Positions 1 through 12,259 of a stretch of DNA of 64,000 nucleotides are shown piece after piece. How positions within the stretch are numbered: position 1 is the first letter of the stretch; each line of letters opens with the position of its first letter. This stretch comes from Candidatus Thiodiazotropha sp. (lineage in GTDB: Bacteria > Pseudomonadota > Gammaproteobacteria > Chromatiales > Chromatiaceae), in assembly GCA_023838465.1 (NCBI GenBank), contig JAIVEQ010000004.1, positions 35,279-99,278 of the forward strand, written 5' to 3'. A program made the position numbers and the translations under genes. The notes below the pieces were generated by a model. The model worked only from the letters and a program-made list of their open reading frames with translations. It was not told the DNA's origin and ran no database searches.

Positions 1-496
1 AACGTCTGAAGGATTCACGGCGAATAAAAATACGGTCACCCTGACACATCGCAGCGGGAGCCATCAGGTCACGGGCCAACTCGCGTCCCGCAACCCATAC
101 CGAGGCACCGCCAGGTTCTTCTCGTCGTTCCAGGTGGCCAAGAAAAAAGAGGGGTTTGTTCTTCGAACCATAGCCTGCGCTGTAGACCAAACCAAATGGT
201 TCAAGTTGATCATTGATTGTATCTACGTCGAAGGGATCGAATACCTGATCACGCAGCGGCAAGGAAACGAAATCATCCTCACTCAAGGAATCCCAAAGCT
301 CCTCTCTCTCAGTCAGCCACTCCCCTACCGACTCATTTGTCAGTGAAGCACCATAATCCAGTCCGTTCTCCCAACGATAATATTCGCGCATTTTCAATAG
401 ATAGGTGCAAAGGCCATAATCGGTGCCATGACGAGCGTCCGATATATGGCAATTTCGTTGAACCGCACAGCATAGATGGTGAAGTGAGCCTTTCAT
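1..496 (-). CDS. Sfum_1244-family protein, 3' part beyond the window edge
   Basis: The minus strand is open from an ATG at 494-496 to the window edge, about 165 codons with no stop, so the C-terminus is missing. The translation begins MKGSLHHLCCAVQRNCHISD and continues through a TLCTYLLKMREYYRWENG-like stretch. I recognise this N-terminus (paired Cys/His near the start, then LLKMREYYRW) as typical of the uncharacterised Sfum_1244 family. It has no known enzymatic role, and I see no signal peptide or membrane segment. It lies downstream of truD on the same strand with a 100-bp gap holding a hairpin, so it may be the last gene of the ispF-truD transcript or have its own promoter. Family assignment is from memory of the motif; the reading frame is certain. 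Confidence 0.7.
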   Translation of the reverse strand, partial: MKGSLHHLCCAVQRNCHISDARHGTDYGLCTYLLKMREYYRWENGLDYGASLTNESVGEWLTEREELWDSLSEDDFVSLPLRDQVFDPFDVDTINDQLEPFGLVYSAGYGSKNKPLFFLGHLERREEPGGASVWVAGRELARDLMAPAAMCQGDRIFIRRESFRR

Positions 497-549
497 ACTG
501 ACTGTCTCTACCGTTTGATACGCTTATTCAATGATACATTTCTACACAC

Positions 550-579
550 TGTCTACAGTCAATCCTATCCCTGTAGACA
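550..579. repeat. Perfect 9-bp inverted repeat (hairpin or operator)
   Basis: TGTCTACAG at 550-558 is exactly repeated in inverted form as CTGTAGACA at 571-579, separated by 12 nt. It lies between truD and the Sfum_1244-family gene. There is no T-run after either arm, so a standard intrinsic terminator is unlikely. It could be an RNA hairpin between the two genes or a dimeric repressor site upstream of the second gene. Confidence 0.5.
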
Positions 580-595
580 CCTTTTACCACCCCCA

Positions 596-1636
596 TTAAG
601 CAGGGGAAATTAGTTCACGAAGCAGAACTGTAGCAAAACAGCCAGCGGGCAGGAAAAAATCCAACATCAGGTCACGCTCATCCGTAAAACACCATTCCAG
701 ACTATTTAGCCTTACCCGTAGTGATCTACGCTCCTGAGACAGTCCGACATGTTCCAGCCCGTTACGCCAATCAGCAAAAGGTTGCAGCACTCGGGTTTCC
801 AAGGTAGCTGCCTCGTCACTGACTGGAGAGCGACCACGCCCCCATAGCGGTCCGGACGGGTGTATATCCTGCTGTTGGCATCGTGTTGCCAGATGCGGGT
901 CCTCAGTATCATCCACAAACCCTGAACGGCTACCCTCGAGCATATAATAGTCTCCCTGCAAGGGCGTGTGCCACGACTCCATGCGTATCCTTTCCGCTAA
1001 AACCTGATTAAACAGTTGGGAACGCACTGCGGAGATCATCAGTCCACGCAACTGCCGGTCTATATGATGTCTCCTACCTGAAAATAGTTGATCCGACTGG
1101 GTAAGATTGCTGTAGTCACGACCAAAGCGCTGTTCACCAAAATAGTTAGGCATACCCCTATCGCGTAACTGTTGCAATCTCTGCTCGATCTGCTTGGGAT
1201 CAGCATTCAGTTGCCTGAGCCGTAGGCAGAAACGATTACCCCGCAAGCTCCCTCGACGTAATTTTCGTCGATGTCTATGTACAGCCAATACCTGGATCAA
1301 TTCAGGGTCCAGGGATCGCCAATCCGGCTCAGGTTTATCGACCAATCGTAGCGAAAACCACTGGGTGGTGACAGCATGCCGATCCTTCATACCCGCATAA
1401 CTGACATCCCGGCTTGGAATCCCTGCAAGTTTGGCCAATTGACCGGCAAGCCAGTGGGTGTTGGTATCCCGTTTTCTGATATGCAGGAGTAGGTGCTCAC
1501 CCTCGTCATCCGGATCAAATCCAAGCACCTCATCGACCTGAAAATCATCTGCTGTTGCACGAATTTCCGCCTCACCCACCGGATCACCCAAGACAAAGGG
1601 CATCTCCTGCAGCGGTGTCCAGGGATACTCATTCAA
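596..1636 (-). CDS. truD: tRNA pseudouridine(13) synthase TruD
   Basis: TruD isomerises U13 of tRNA(Glu) to pseudouridine in the cytoplasm. The protein carries the catalytic-aspartate motif [14 protein letters not shown], the [12 protein letters not shown] segment, the [14 protein letters not shown] motif (here [11 protein letters not shown]), and the closing [14 protein letters not shown] stretch seen in gammaproteobacterial TruD. I place the start at TTG 1634-1636. The GGAGG of the end of ispF lies about 9 nt upstream, and the resulting 346 residues match the E. coli length (about 349). The open frame extends further upstream to 1684 inside ispF; an internal ATG at 1587 would be short. The 8-bp overlap with ispF implies translational coupling. 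Confidence 0.95.
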   Translation of the reverse strand: MNEYPWTPLQEMPFVLGDPVGEAEIRATADDFQVDEVLGFDPDDEGEHLLLHIRKRDTNTHWLAGQLAKLAGIPSRDVSYAGMKDRHAVTTQWFSLRLVDKPEPDWRSLDPELIQVLAVHRHRRKLRRGSLRGNRFCLRLRQLNADPKQIEQRLQQLRDRGMPNYFGEQRFGRDYSNLTQSDQLFSGRRHHIDRQLRGLMISAVRSQLFNQVLAERIRMESWHTPLQGDYYMLEGSRSGFVDDTEDPHLATRCQQQDIHPSGPLWGRGRSPVSDEAATLETRVLQPFADWRNGLEHVGLSQERRSLRVRLNSLEWCFTDERDLMLDFFLPAGCFATVLLRELISPA

Positions 1637-2111
1637 CCTGATATTCCTCCAACAAGACGATGGCAAACGCGGCAATGCCTTCACCCCGGCCTGTGAACCC
1701 CATCCCTTCAGTGGTAGTGGCCTTAATGTTCACCCGTCCAGGCGTCACCCTCAAATCCTCTGCCAGATGTTGTCGCATAGCACCGATGTGGGGTGCCAGC
1801 TTTGGTCGTTGTGCAACTGCGGTAAGATCCGTATTGACCAACTGCCAACCTGTTGAAAAAAGAAGTTCAACCACCCGACGCAGTAACACCCTGCTATCGA
1901 TATCGGCATAGGCTGAATCACTGTCAGGAAAATGTTGGCCGATATCACCTAGACCAGCAGCCCCTAGCAGGGCATCACACAAGGCATGAATCAATACATC
2001 CCCATCTGAGTGAGCTTTCAGTCCCTGATTGTGGGGTATTTCTACACCCCCTAATACCAAACGGGAGCCAGTCTCAAAACTATGGGCATCGAAGCCCTGT
2101 CCAATACGCAT
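1629..2111 (-). CDS. ispF: 2-C-methyl-D-erythritol 2,4-cyclodiphosphate synthase
   Basis: IspF cyclises CDP-ME 2-phosphate to MEcPP with release of CMP in the MEP isoprenoid pathway. The metal-binding FDAH motif (Asp8, His10), the [21 protein letters not shown] stretch with the third metal His, and the closing [18 protein letters not shown] are all present. The start at ATG 2111 gives [10 protein letters not shown], the usual family N-terminus, and 160 residues; an in-frame ATG four codons upstream (2123) is possible but adds non-conserved residues. In many gammaproteobacteria ispD is directly upstream; here a plus-strand HDOD gene and a repeat-bounded element separate the two. Confidence 0.96.
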   Translation of the reverse strand: MRIGQGFDAHSFETGSRLVLGGVEIPHNQGLKAHSDGDVLIHALCDALLGAAGLGDIGQHFPDSDSAYADIDSRVLLRRVVELLFSTGWQLVNTDLTAVAQRPKLAPHIGAMRQHLAEDLRVTPGRVNIKATTTEGMGFTGRGEGIAAFAIVLLEEYQVE

Positions 2112-2346
2112 GCCATTCACCATTCAAAACCAAGATTGAACTTACTCACAGGATTGTCGGTTAGCTACTATTCCTGTTCGCCTGAATTTGTAGATTCAAG
2201 CCTTGTGTAACATCCTGCACAAGTAAAGAGTTTGCTCTTTGGGTCGCTAATATACTCGATGAGATTACAGCATATTGTACGTGAAGGTATCTTTGTAAAT
2301 ACCTCAGTTCAAAATCACCCTATTCACTACCTGAGCACCAATCAAG

Positions 2347-3600
2347 ATGATTCAACGAGTAACCGCCATCGGCTCTAACAGAGTCAAGAAGTTTTCAATT
2401 CTACGCGGGTTACCGAAAAGGGTACTGAATTACATCCTGGCCGAAACCCATATTGAGCACAAAAATGCGGGTACAAAAATCGCAAACATAGGCGAGACCG
2501 ATAATCAGATTTATTATCTGCTTGAAGGGGATGTAGTGAAATCAACCCAGAAAGGCAGACAAATACACTGTCTGGCCGAACAGGATTGCAGTCTGTTGCC
2601 ATTGGTGGATCGCACGCCCAACGAGGTTGATATTACCGCTGCTACCGCAGTGGACCTGCTCTGTATACCTCGGGAGCTGTTTGAAGCCATCTCTCGTCTA
2701 CCCCCGATAGTCAACAAACGTTCCAGTCAACCTATTGAACTGATGGACAGCAGTGGCCCTGAGGCTAAGCTCTATTGGGACTTCTATGAAGCAATACAAA
2801 ACGACTCGTTAGAACTACCCAGCATGCCGGATATCACGATGCGTATCGCAAAAGTGATCAATGATACAAACACCGACAGCGAGGAGATTGCCCAGGTAGT
2901 ACAGGCCGACCCTACCGTGGCGGCACGTATTATCAGCGTGGTTAACAGTGCTGCGTATCGTGGTAAACAACAGATCGACAACCTACCCGATGCTGTCACA
3001 CGCTTGGGACGATCAGTTACCCACAACCTGGTCATCAGCTTCGCTTTGGGCAAACTTTTTCATAGCCGTTCAAAACCCTTGCAGAAACGTATGATCCATC
3101 TCTGGAAGCACCTCAGCTATGTGGCCCCCATCTGCCATGAGTTGGCTCAGGTCACACCTGGCCTAGCACCAGATCAAGCCATGTTGTGCGGACTTTTACA
3201 TGATATCGGCGCACTTGCGATCCTTGGTGCAGCCCGCAGCAATCCCGATTTGTCGGAAAATCCCGAATTACTCGATCAGGTCATCAATAATTTAAAAGCT
3301 GAAGTGGGTGCCATGGTACTGCGTAAATGGGAATTTCCTGACTATTTTGTCCAGGCCGCCCTGCATGCAGATGATTGGATGGAAGATATAAACCACGATC
3401 CAGACTATGTCGACCTTGTGGTGATTGCACAGCTACATGCTTATATCGGCACACCCCAAATGTTCGATCTACCTCGCTTGGACCTGGTCCCTGCATTCCA
3501 TAAACTGGCATTGGGCAAGCTGACGCCGCGACACTCCATTGGTATTCTTGAAAATGCGAAGGAGCGGATTCGGGAACTACGCGAACTGTTAGCGCTTTAA
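2347..3600 (+). CDS. Cyclic-nucleotide-binding-like / HDOD domain signalling protein
   Basis: This is a 417-residue cytoplasmic protein with two parts. Residues about 15-125 resemble a cNMP-binding (CAP_ED) beta-roll (IYYLLEGDVVKSTQKG). Residues about 150-370 form an HDOD domain with ELPSMPDITMRIAKVI, DPTVAARIISVVNSAAY, RLGRSVTHNLVISFAL and LLHDIGALAIL. HDOD domains are HD-related regulatory modules lacking the full HD-GYP catalytic set, often linked to c-di-GMP, motility or stress control. The beta-roll lacks an obvious FGE...RAA phosphate cassette, so nucleotide binding is doubtful. It is transcribed divergently from ispF and towards ispD, an unrelated gene placed in a normally contiguous ispD-ispF block. 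Confidence 0.88.
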   Translation: MIQRVTAIGSNRVKKFSILRGLPKRVLNYILAETHIEHKNAGTKIANIGETDNQIYYLLEGDVVKSTQKGRQIHCLAEQDCSLLPLVDRTPNEVDITAATAVDLLCIPRELFEAISRLPPIVNKRSSQPIELMDSSGPEAKLYWDFYEAIQNDSLELPSMPDITMRIAKVINDTNTDSEEIAQVVQADPTVAARIISVVNSAAYRGKQQIDNLPDAVTRLGRSVTHNLVISFALGKLFHSRSKPLQKRMIHLWKHLSYVAPICHELAQVTPGLAPDQAMLCGLLHDIGALAILGAARSNPDLSENPELLDQVINNLKAEVGAMVLRKWEFPDYFVQAALHADDWMEDINHDPDYVDLVVIAQLHAYIGTPQMFDLPRLDLVPAFHKLALGKLTPRHSIGILENAKERIRELRELLAL

Positions 3601-3739
3601 CCTAGAAACGGCAGTTGAACGGCCTCCAGGGTGAGTGCCCTGGTGGTCGTAGCGGTGTTCACCCAATGGGTGATTGTCCATAACCCCTTTAAACCCATCA
3701 CTTGCCAGTTACTCGAAGCACTCAACTGCTGTTTCTAGG
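3601..3739. mobile_element. 139-bp element with 19-bp imperfect terminal inverted repeats
   Basis: The left arm CCTAGAAACGGCAGTTGAA (3601-3619) matches the reverse complement of 3721-3739 at 17 of 19 positions. Between them are two more hairpins, CCAGGG-TGAGTG-CCCTGG (about 3627-3644) and a TCACCC-AAT-GGGTGA palindrome (about 3659-3673). There is no open reading frame. It starts at the base after the HDOD stop codon and its right arm supplies the last codons of ispD (ending PRNSS). It could be a miniature inverted-repeat element, or a bidirectional termination structure between convergent genes. No target duplication is evident. Confidence 0.5.
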
Positions 3740-4450
3740 TTTAACTTTGTTGGAATCAGAACGACTGAGATAGTCAGACGCCAGCTGTAAATCTTCCGGG
3801 CGGGTAATCTTCAAATTTCCCGCCTCGCCCTCGACCATTATTGGACGATAGCCTGCCAACTCCATGGCACTTGCATCATCAGTCACCCATGTAGCTTCGC
3901 CGATTGAATCTTCAAGGGCTTTAGTCAACATTCCGAGACGAAACATCTGTGGGGTTAATGCATGCCATAGTCTCTCACGTGAAACAGTGGCCTCAACCTC
4001 GGCATCAGCATTAACGGATTTCAAGGTATCGCGCACAGGCGTTCCTAGCAGGCCACCAATCGGATGATTTATGAGTGTCATGATCAAGTTATCAAGGTCT
4101 GCATAGGAGAGGCAGGGTCGTGCCGCATCGTGGACCAGGACCCACTCCTCCTGTGCTGCTTTGTGCTGCTGCAACTGGTGTAATGCATTGAGAACCGAGT
4201 GACAACGCTGTTCACCGCCATTCACCCTGAATACCCGTGGATCATCGGCATAATCACATGCCTGCCAATGTTTGTCCTGTGGCGAGAGTACAACATAGAT
4301 ACCCTCAATTTTTGGGTGACTTAGGAGTCGTGCCAAGGTGTGGTCAATGACCCGGCATCCGGATAATTGCATATACTGCTTGGGTATTTCACTGCCCATG
4401 CGCTGCCCCACACCAGCGGCAGGAACGACTGCCCAGCAGTTAACGCTCAT
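3722..4450 (-). CDS. ispD: 2-C-methyl-D-erythritol 4-phosphate cytidylyltransferase
   Basis: IspD transfers CMP from CTP to MEP in the isoprenoid pathway. The nucleotide-binding N-terminus VVPAAGVGQRMGSEIPKQY and the VLVHDAARPCLS, GTPVRDTLK and VTDDASAMELAG motifs are diagnostic. The start is set at ATG 4450 (MSVNCWAVVPAAG), with GGAG six bases upstream; this overlaps ftsB by 11 bp. Upstream in-frame starts add residues outside the family. The length is 242 residues. The last five codons fall within the right arm of the 3601-3739 inverted-repeat element, so the C-terminal tail may be partly derived from it. The ftsB-ispD pairing is standard in gammaproteobacteria. Confidence 0.96.
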   Translation of the reverse strand: MSVNCWAVVPAAGVGQRMGSEIPKQYMQLSGCRVIDHTLARLLSHPKIEGIYVVLSPQDKHWQACDYADDPRVFRVNGGEQRCHSVLNALHQLQQHKAAQEEWVLVHDAARPCLSYADLDNLIMTLINHPIGGLLGTPVRDTLKSVNADAEVEATVSRERLWHALTPQMFRLGMLTKALEDSIGEATWVTDDASAMELAGYRPIMVEGEAGNLKITRPEDLQLASDYLSRSDSNKVKPRNSS

Positions 4451-4736
4451 CGGCGTCTCCATCAGCAGGGGCAATGACCTGATAGAAGATCTCTCCCTCT
4501 TTGATCATCCCCAGTTCACTTCGCGCCCGCTCTTCAATGGCAGTTTGCCCCGTTCGCAGATCTTCAACTTCTGCCTGTAAGGCACGATTTCGCTCGCGCA
4601 GTCCAATCATCTCCTGCTGCAGCTGACTGATCTCGTGTTTGAGATTATTAACCTCAGCTAGACTGCCCTCACCCACCCATAACCGGTACTGCAAGAACAA
4701 CAGCAACCCAATCAATATAGCGATAATGAATCGCAC
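4440..4736 (-). CDS. ftsB: Cell division protein FtsB
   Basis: FtsB is a bitopic inner-membrane septum protein that forms a complex with FtsL and FtsQ. The 98-residue product has an N-terminal membrane segment (residues 3-20, FIIAILIGLLLFLQYRLWVG), a periplasmic coiled coil (about 28-65, EISQLQQEMIGLRERNRALQ) and the conserved ERARSELGMIKEGEIFYQV ending. The gene starts 9 bp after eno and overlaps ispD, matching the common eno-ftsB-ispD arrangement. Confidence 0.96.
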   Translation of the reverse strand: MRFIIAILIGLLLFLQYRLWVGEGSLAEVNNLKHEISQLQQEMIGLRERNRALQAEVEDLRTGQTAIEERARSELGMIKEGEIFYQVIAPADGDADER

Positions 4737-4745
4737 AGGAGATGA

Positions 4746-6080
<1,335 letters not shown>

Positions 6081-6109
6081 TCATGCTTGATAAAGAGGTC
6101 ATAACAGGC

Positions 6110-8631
<2,522 letters not shown>

Positions 8632-8705
8632 TCAGCCCGCTCGCCTCAATCGTATAGAGTCCCTTTAAGCTCAACTTATGATGAACATCTGCATTCAAAG
8701 AACAG

Positions 8706-8733
8706 TTGATTATGCCTACTTAGGGTCTATAAT
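8706..8733 (+). promoter_or_regulatory. Candidate sigma-70 promoter for the sulfur globule gene
   Basis: TTGATT (8706-8711) and a consensus TATAAT (8728-8733) are separated by 16 nt on the plus strand. Transcription would start near 8740, giving a 5' leader of about 175 nt before the sulfur globule start codon at 8917. The TATAAT is perfect; whether this is the main promoter is inference. Confidence 0.55.
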
Positions 8734-8916
8734 CGACAAGCGTATATCGCAAAAAACAACTACAGAGACAAGTTGGCCGATACTCGGAAAGGCTGTACCA
8801 GATTGAAGACGGACGCTCGAGCTTAGTCTCGACCCATTTCGAATATAACAACGACCAACCGCTTGTTTTTCAAAGAAATATGTAGTTTGAAAAATCTATC
8901 TAGAGAGGAAGAAAGC

Positions 8917-9282
8917 ATGACTAAATTTGCTAAAGTTCTGAGTGTCGCCGCTCTCGTAGCCGTGTCCACTAGCGCAGCTGCGTGGTGGGGTCCAGGTGGT
9001 GGTAACCGTGGATGGAACAACGACGGCTGGGGCGATGGCTGGGGTGATGGCTCTGGTGATTTCAGCTTTGGCATGAGCGGTAACGCCCGTGGTTCCGGTT
9101 ATGGACGCGGTAACAACTACAACCGTGGCTACGATGGTTATGGCTATGGCTATGGTGGTCCTTATGGTGGCTATGGCGCTCCATATGGTTATGGCGCCCC
9201 TTATGGTGCCCCTTACGGAGCACCTTATGGCTATCCAGGTGCACCTGATGCACCAGCTGCACCACCTGCACCTGCTAAATAA
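8917..9282 (+). CDS. Sulfur globule protein (Gly/Tyr-rich, exported)
   Basis: The 121-residue product has a Sec signal peptide (residues 1 to about 22, [20 protein letters not shown] then AAWW) followed by low-complexity sequence rich in Gly, Tyr, Asn, Trp and Pro, with GYGYGYG runs and repeated YGAPYG units, ending in an Ala/Pro tail. This is the composition of the Allochromatium vinosum sulfur globule envelope proteins CV1/CV2 (SgpA/SgpB), which coat periplasmic sulfur stored during sulfide or thiosulfate oxidation. The start at 8917 has GAGAGGAAGAAAGC upstream and yields the signal peptide; a longer open frame from 8863 does not. It is a single-gene unit closed by a strong terminator. The match is by composition and export signal, so another structural Gly/Tyr protein is possible. 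Confidence 0.8.
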   Translation: MTKFAKVLSVAALVAVSTSAAAWWGPGGGNRGWNNDGWGDGWGDGSGDFSFGMSGNARGSGYGRGNNYNRGYDGYGYGYGGPYGGYGAPYGYGAPYGAPYGAPYGYPGAPDAPAAPPAPAK

Positions 9283-9303
9283 GCAAGTCAGCTAAGTAGT
9301 ACT

Positions 9304-9332
9304 AAAAAGCCGGCCAAAAGGCCGGCTTTTTT
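9304..9332 (+). terminator. Intrinsic terminator after the sulfur globule gene
   Basis: GCCGGCC (9309-9315), an AAAA loop and GGCCGGC (9320-9326) form a perfect 7-bp GC stem, extended by A-T pairs and followed by six T. This is a textbook Rho-independent terminator 22 bp after the stop codon. Confidence 0.93.
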
Positions 9333-9372
9333 ATTGCACAATGATCTCGGGTAATAAAAAGCCTAAAATGAC

Positions 9373-9386
9373 TTGATCCTTATCAA
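9373..9386 (+). promoter_or_regulatory. FNR box upstream of fnr
   Basis: TTGATCCTTATCAA is a perfect TTGAT-N4-ATCAA FNR/Anr palindrome. It sits about 70 bp upstream of the fnr start codon, indicating autoregulation. It could also serve as a read-out site for oxygen-dependent repression. Confidence 0.85.
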
Positions 9387-9456
9387 GAAAGTCTGGAAGA
9401 TTAGGCAGATGAGCTAGCCCCTGGCAACAAAGCCCTCGTCATGCTGGAGTGGATTT

Positions 9457-10215
9457 TTGACTAGCAGAAAAGTTGTCTCATTTGAAAACATCAAGGTTGC
9501 CTGCAAAAACTGCAGTCTCGCGACACTGTGTCTACCCATGGGGTTGACTCCGGATGATGTGGAGCGCCTTGATGGCATAATAAAACGTGGCCGCCCCTAT
9601 CATCGGGGAGACCATCTCTATCGGGGTGGGGACAAGTTCAACAGTCTTCGCGTTATCACCAGTGGATCCGTCAAAACCTACTCACCGAATGAGGATGGTG
9701 GTGAGCAGGTCCTGGGATTTCATCTGCCGGGAGAGTTAATCGGTCTTGATGCCATTCAGGATGATAATCACACTTGTTCTGCAATCGCTCTGGAGACGAC
9801 AGCGGTATGTGAGATCCCCTTCTCGCAGCTGGAATCCCTAAGCTGCATCATGCCCAGCCTACAGCATCAAATGTACCGTCTGCTCAGCCGTGAAATTGGT
9901 CAGGAGACAGAGATGTTAACCTTGTTGGGTAAAAAGAGTGCCGAAGAACGACTGGCTACCTTTCTGCTCAGCTTTTCTGAACGATTCAAACAGCGTGGTT
10001 TCTCTGCAAGCGATTTTTTCCTTAGTATGTCCCGCCATGAAATCGGCAACTACCTGGGGCTCGCTGTCGAGACCGTCAGCCGCCTCTTCACCCGCTTCCA
10101 AGATGAAAATCTGCTCCACGTAGAGAGAAAGCACGTCCAGTTGCTGAACATCCCAAGGCTTTACGACATTGTGCAAGGTACTGATAGCGCGAAATCAAGC
10201 CAGTCACGCATTTAG
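9457..10215 (+). CDS. fnr: FNR-family oxygen-sensing transcriptional regulator
   Basis: This 252-residue CRP/FNR protein has the [4Fe-4S] cysteine cluster near the N-terminus (Cys16, Cys19, Cys25 in VACKNCSLATLC) and a fourth Cys in the HTCSAIAL strand, the same set as in E. coli FNR. The beta-roll (residues about 40-150) is followed by a dimer helix and a helix-turn-helix with GNYLGLAVETVSRLFTR, whose E--SR pattern matches recognition of TTGAT-N4-ATCAA. The start is a TTG with TGGAGTGG upstream; no in-frame ATG lies nearby. Such a protein activates anaerobic genes when oxygen is absent. Matching boxes lie upstream of itself (9373) and of napF (36385). Its stop overlaps the convergent dnaQ stop by 4 bp. 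Confidence 0.95.
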   Translation: MTSRKVVSFENIKVACKNCSLATLCLPMGLTPDDVERLDGIIKRGRPYHRGDHLYRGGDKFNSLRVITSGSVKTYSPNEDGGEQVLGFHLPGELIGLDAIQDDNHTCSAIALETTAVCEIPFSQLESLSCIMPSLQHQMYRLLSREIGQETEMLTLLGKKSAEERLATFLLSFSERFKQRGFSASDFFLSMSRHEIGNYLGLAVETVSRLFTRFQDENLLHVERKHVQLLNIPRLYDIVQGTDSAKSSQSRI

Positions 10216-10910
10216 TTTTTTAACCAGACACACCCCTCACCCATACTCTCTAATTGCAGATTATGGGCTTTCAGTTCCAGTTTACCTGCACTGACCACCT
10301 TCAATTGCGGTCGGTTTGCAGGGAGGCGTCGTATACCATCGACGGAAAGTTCACCGCTCTCGTCCACCGATGAGCTATCGAGAACCAGTGCAGCCTGTCC
10401 TCCCGTCATCAAGAGATAGACATCTGCCAGTATCTCAGCATCCAGAAGTGCCCCATGCAGCTCCCGGTGGGAATTGTCGATGTCATAGCGTTTACAGAGT
10501 GCGTCGAGGCTGTTTCTCTGGCCCGGATGCATCTTTTTTGCCATAACAAGGGTGTCGGTTACCGCACAGAGGGTGTCCACCCGTGCTGGATTTTTGATCA
10601 GAAGTAGCTCGTGATCAAGAAACCCGACATCAAATGGTGCATTGTGGATAATCAATTCGGCGCCACTCACATAGTCAATGAAGTCGCTCGCCACATCCTT
10701 AAATTTCGGTTTATCCACCAGAAACTCATTGGTAATACCATGTACTTCAATCGCCGCTGCATCGATATCCCGCTCTGGCTGTAAGTATTGATGAAAATTA
10801 TTACCCGTCAATCTGCGATCAACCATCTCGACACAGCCGATTTCAATAATCTTGTGGCCCTGCTTAGGTTCAAGGCCGGTGGTTTCAGTATCGAGTATTA
10901 TCTGTCGCAT
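10212..10910 (-). CDS. dnaQ: DNA polymerase III epsilon subunit (3'-5' proofreading exonuclease)
   Basis: DnaQ is the proofreading exonuclease of the replicative polymerase core. The 232 residues show the DEDD-family motifs: Exo I RQIILDTETTGLEP, Exo II HNAPFDVGFLDHEL and Exo III with HRELHGALLDAEILADVY. The last residues (QLESMGEGCVWLKN) would be in the polymerase-binding tail. The start codon overlaps the rnhA stop (TGATG), and the methyltransferase-rnhA-dnaQ order equals the E. coli yafS-rnhA-dnaQ neighbourhood, though in E. coli rnhA and dnaQ are divergent. Confidence 0.96.
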   Translation of the reverse strand: MRQIILDTETTGLEPKQGHKIIEIGCVEMVDRRLTGNNFHQYLQPERDIDAAAIEVHGITNEFLVDKPKFKDVASDFIDYVSGAELIIHNAPFDVGFLDHELLLIKNPARVDTLCAVTDTLVMAKKMHPGQRNSLDALCKRYDIDNSHRELHGALLDAEILADVYLLMTGGQAALVLDSSSVDESGELSVDGIRRLPANRPQLKVVSAGKLELKAHNLQLESMGEGCVWLKN

Positions 10911-11350
10911 CAGCTGCTCAAACCCTCAATACCTCTATTGGCCAACTCATCAGCAAGTTCATTCTCAGCATGGCCAGAGTGACCCTTTACCCATGCCCAC
11001 TCTACTTGGTGATTGACTACCTCAGCATCAAGGACCTGCCAAAGATCGGCATTCTTAACCGGTTTCTTCGCAGCAGTCTTCCACCCATTACGCTTCCAGT
11101 TGTGGATCCACTGGGTAATGCCGTTCTTCACATATTGAGAGTCGGTAGTCACTTTTACCTGGCTCTCTCTTTTTAGACTCTGCAGACCGCGAATAACTGC
11201 CATCAGCTCCATCCGGTTGTTGGTAGTCTCATGTTCACCACCAAACAGATGTTTTTCATGTCGCCCAAAGCGTAACACCACACCCCAGCCTCCCGGCCCT
11301 GGATTACCCTTACAGGCACCATCACTAAATATTTCCACCCGTTGCGTCAT
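10910..11350 (-). CDS. rnhA: Ribonuclease HI
   Basis: RNase HI cuts the RNA strand of RNA-DNA hybrids. The 146-residue protein has the catalytic carboxylates in [41 protein letters not shown] and the basic handle [17 protein letters not shown], plus [18 protein letters not shown]. The start at ATG 11350 ([11 protein letters not shown]) is preferred; the frame is open upstream within the methyltransferase gene but those residues are outside the family. The gene overlaps its upstream neighbour by ATGA. Confidence 0.96.
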   Translation of the reverse strand: MTQRVEIFSDGACKGNPGPGGWGVVLRFGRHEKHLFGGEHETTNNRMELMAVIRGLQSLKRESQVKVTTDSQYVKNGITQWIHNWKRNGWKTAAKKPVKNADLWQVLDAEVVNHQVEWAWVKGHSGHAENELADELANRGIEGLSS

Positions 11351-12111
11351 CGAATACTGTTTCTCGTTGTAGGTTCTGCTGCGGTTGGCATGACCCGTTT
11401 TTTGACCCGCCACTTGGGGCGAATAGGTGTTAGAGTCACCTCCCGTTTGACTGCGAGTATGACATACACACCGCCAAATATTGGATAGATTCTTTTACCC
11501 AACTTCTCCATCAACGCCAGTTTCTGCATGACCGGATAGCTGGTCAATGGAGGTCTGTAGTTGAGATAAACCACCTCTTCCAACTCAAAGCCAAGCAGCG
11601 AAAACCAATCCTGAATTCGTTTACAACTAAAAAAGTGCCCGCACCACGGAATCGCAGCTGAACGGATACGCAGAAGGCGCCACAATCCCCACTGGCTCCA
11701 GGGATTGAAACCACTGAGTAAAACCTTACCCTCCGGGATAAGTACCCGCTCCACCTCCCGTAATACCTGATGGGGATCAGCTGAGAAATCGAGGGTATGA
11801 GGCAATACAATGCCATCCACACTGTCACTCGCAAGGGGCAGATGATGAGGATCAGCCTGCAGATCAAATCCAGTTCCTGTACCACCTACACCCATGATGA
11901 CCCTATTCCGGGCGGGACTCATTCTCAACAGTTGCTGATTTCGGTAGGGGTTCCCCACCTGTACAACATGGTAACCAAACAGGGTGGCGATCCGTGACTG
12001 CAGGCAAACCGCTTCCTGCTCGGCCAAAACATTGCCCAAGTGACTCTCAAACCATGTCTGCAGGTGATTCTGCTGACAAGATCCCAATTTTAACAGCTTG
12101 TTTTCTTTCAT
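11347..12111 (-). CDS. Class I SAM-dependent methyltransferase, YafS-like
   Basis: This 254-residue protein has a Rossmann methyltransferase core: a nucleotide-loop region around [33 protein letters not shown], then [39 protein letters not shown]. The [24 protein letters not shown] pattern and the position directly upstream of rnhA match E. coli YafS. The substrate is unknown. The usual glycine-rich SAM motif I is weak, as in other YafS-like proteins. It is cotranscribed with rnhA and dnaQ and divergent from mltD. Confidence 0.85.
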   Translation of the reverse strand: MKENKLLKLGSCQQNHLQTWFESHLGNVLAEQEAVCLQSRIATLFGYHVVQVGNPYRNQQLLRMSPARNRVIMGVGGTGTGFDLQADPHHLPLASDSVDGIVLPHTLDFSADPHQVLREVERVLIPEGKVLLSGFNPWSQWGLWRLLRIRSAAIPWCGHFFSCKRIQDWFSLLGFELEEVVYLNYRPPLTSYPVMQKLALMEKLGKRIYPIFGGVYVILAVKREVTLTPIRPKWRVKKRVMPTAAEPTTRNSIR

Positions 12112-12259
12112 ATATCAAGGTATAGACTTTGCTACCGATACAACTGTCAGGTAATCTGTGCTGCCTGGATCCACTGAGTATTGCGAACTACCGCACACAG
12201 GGAGCACTGGCCATGGAAATGATACGCGGCTCTGATACTATTTTCCTCCGATTTACAGT

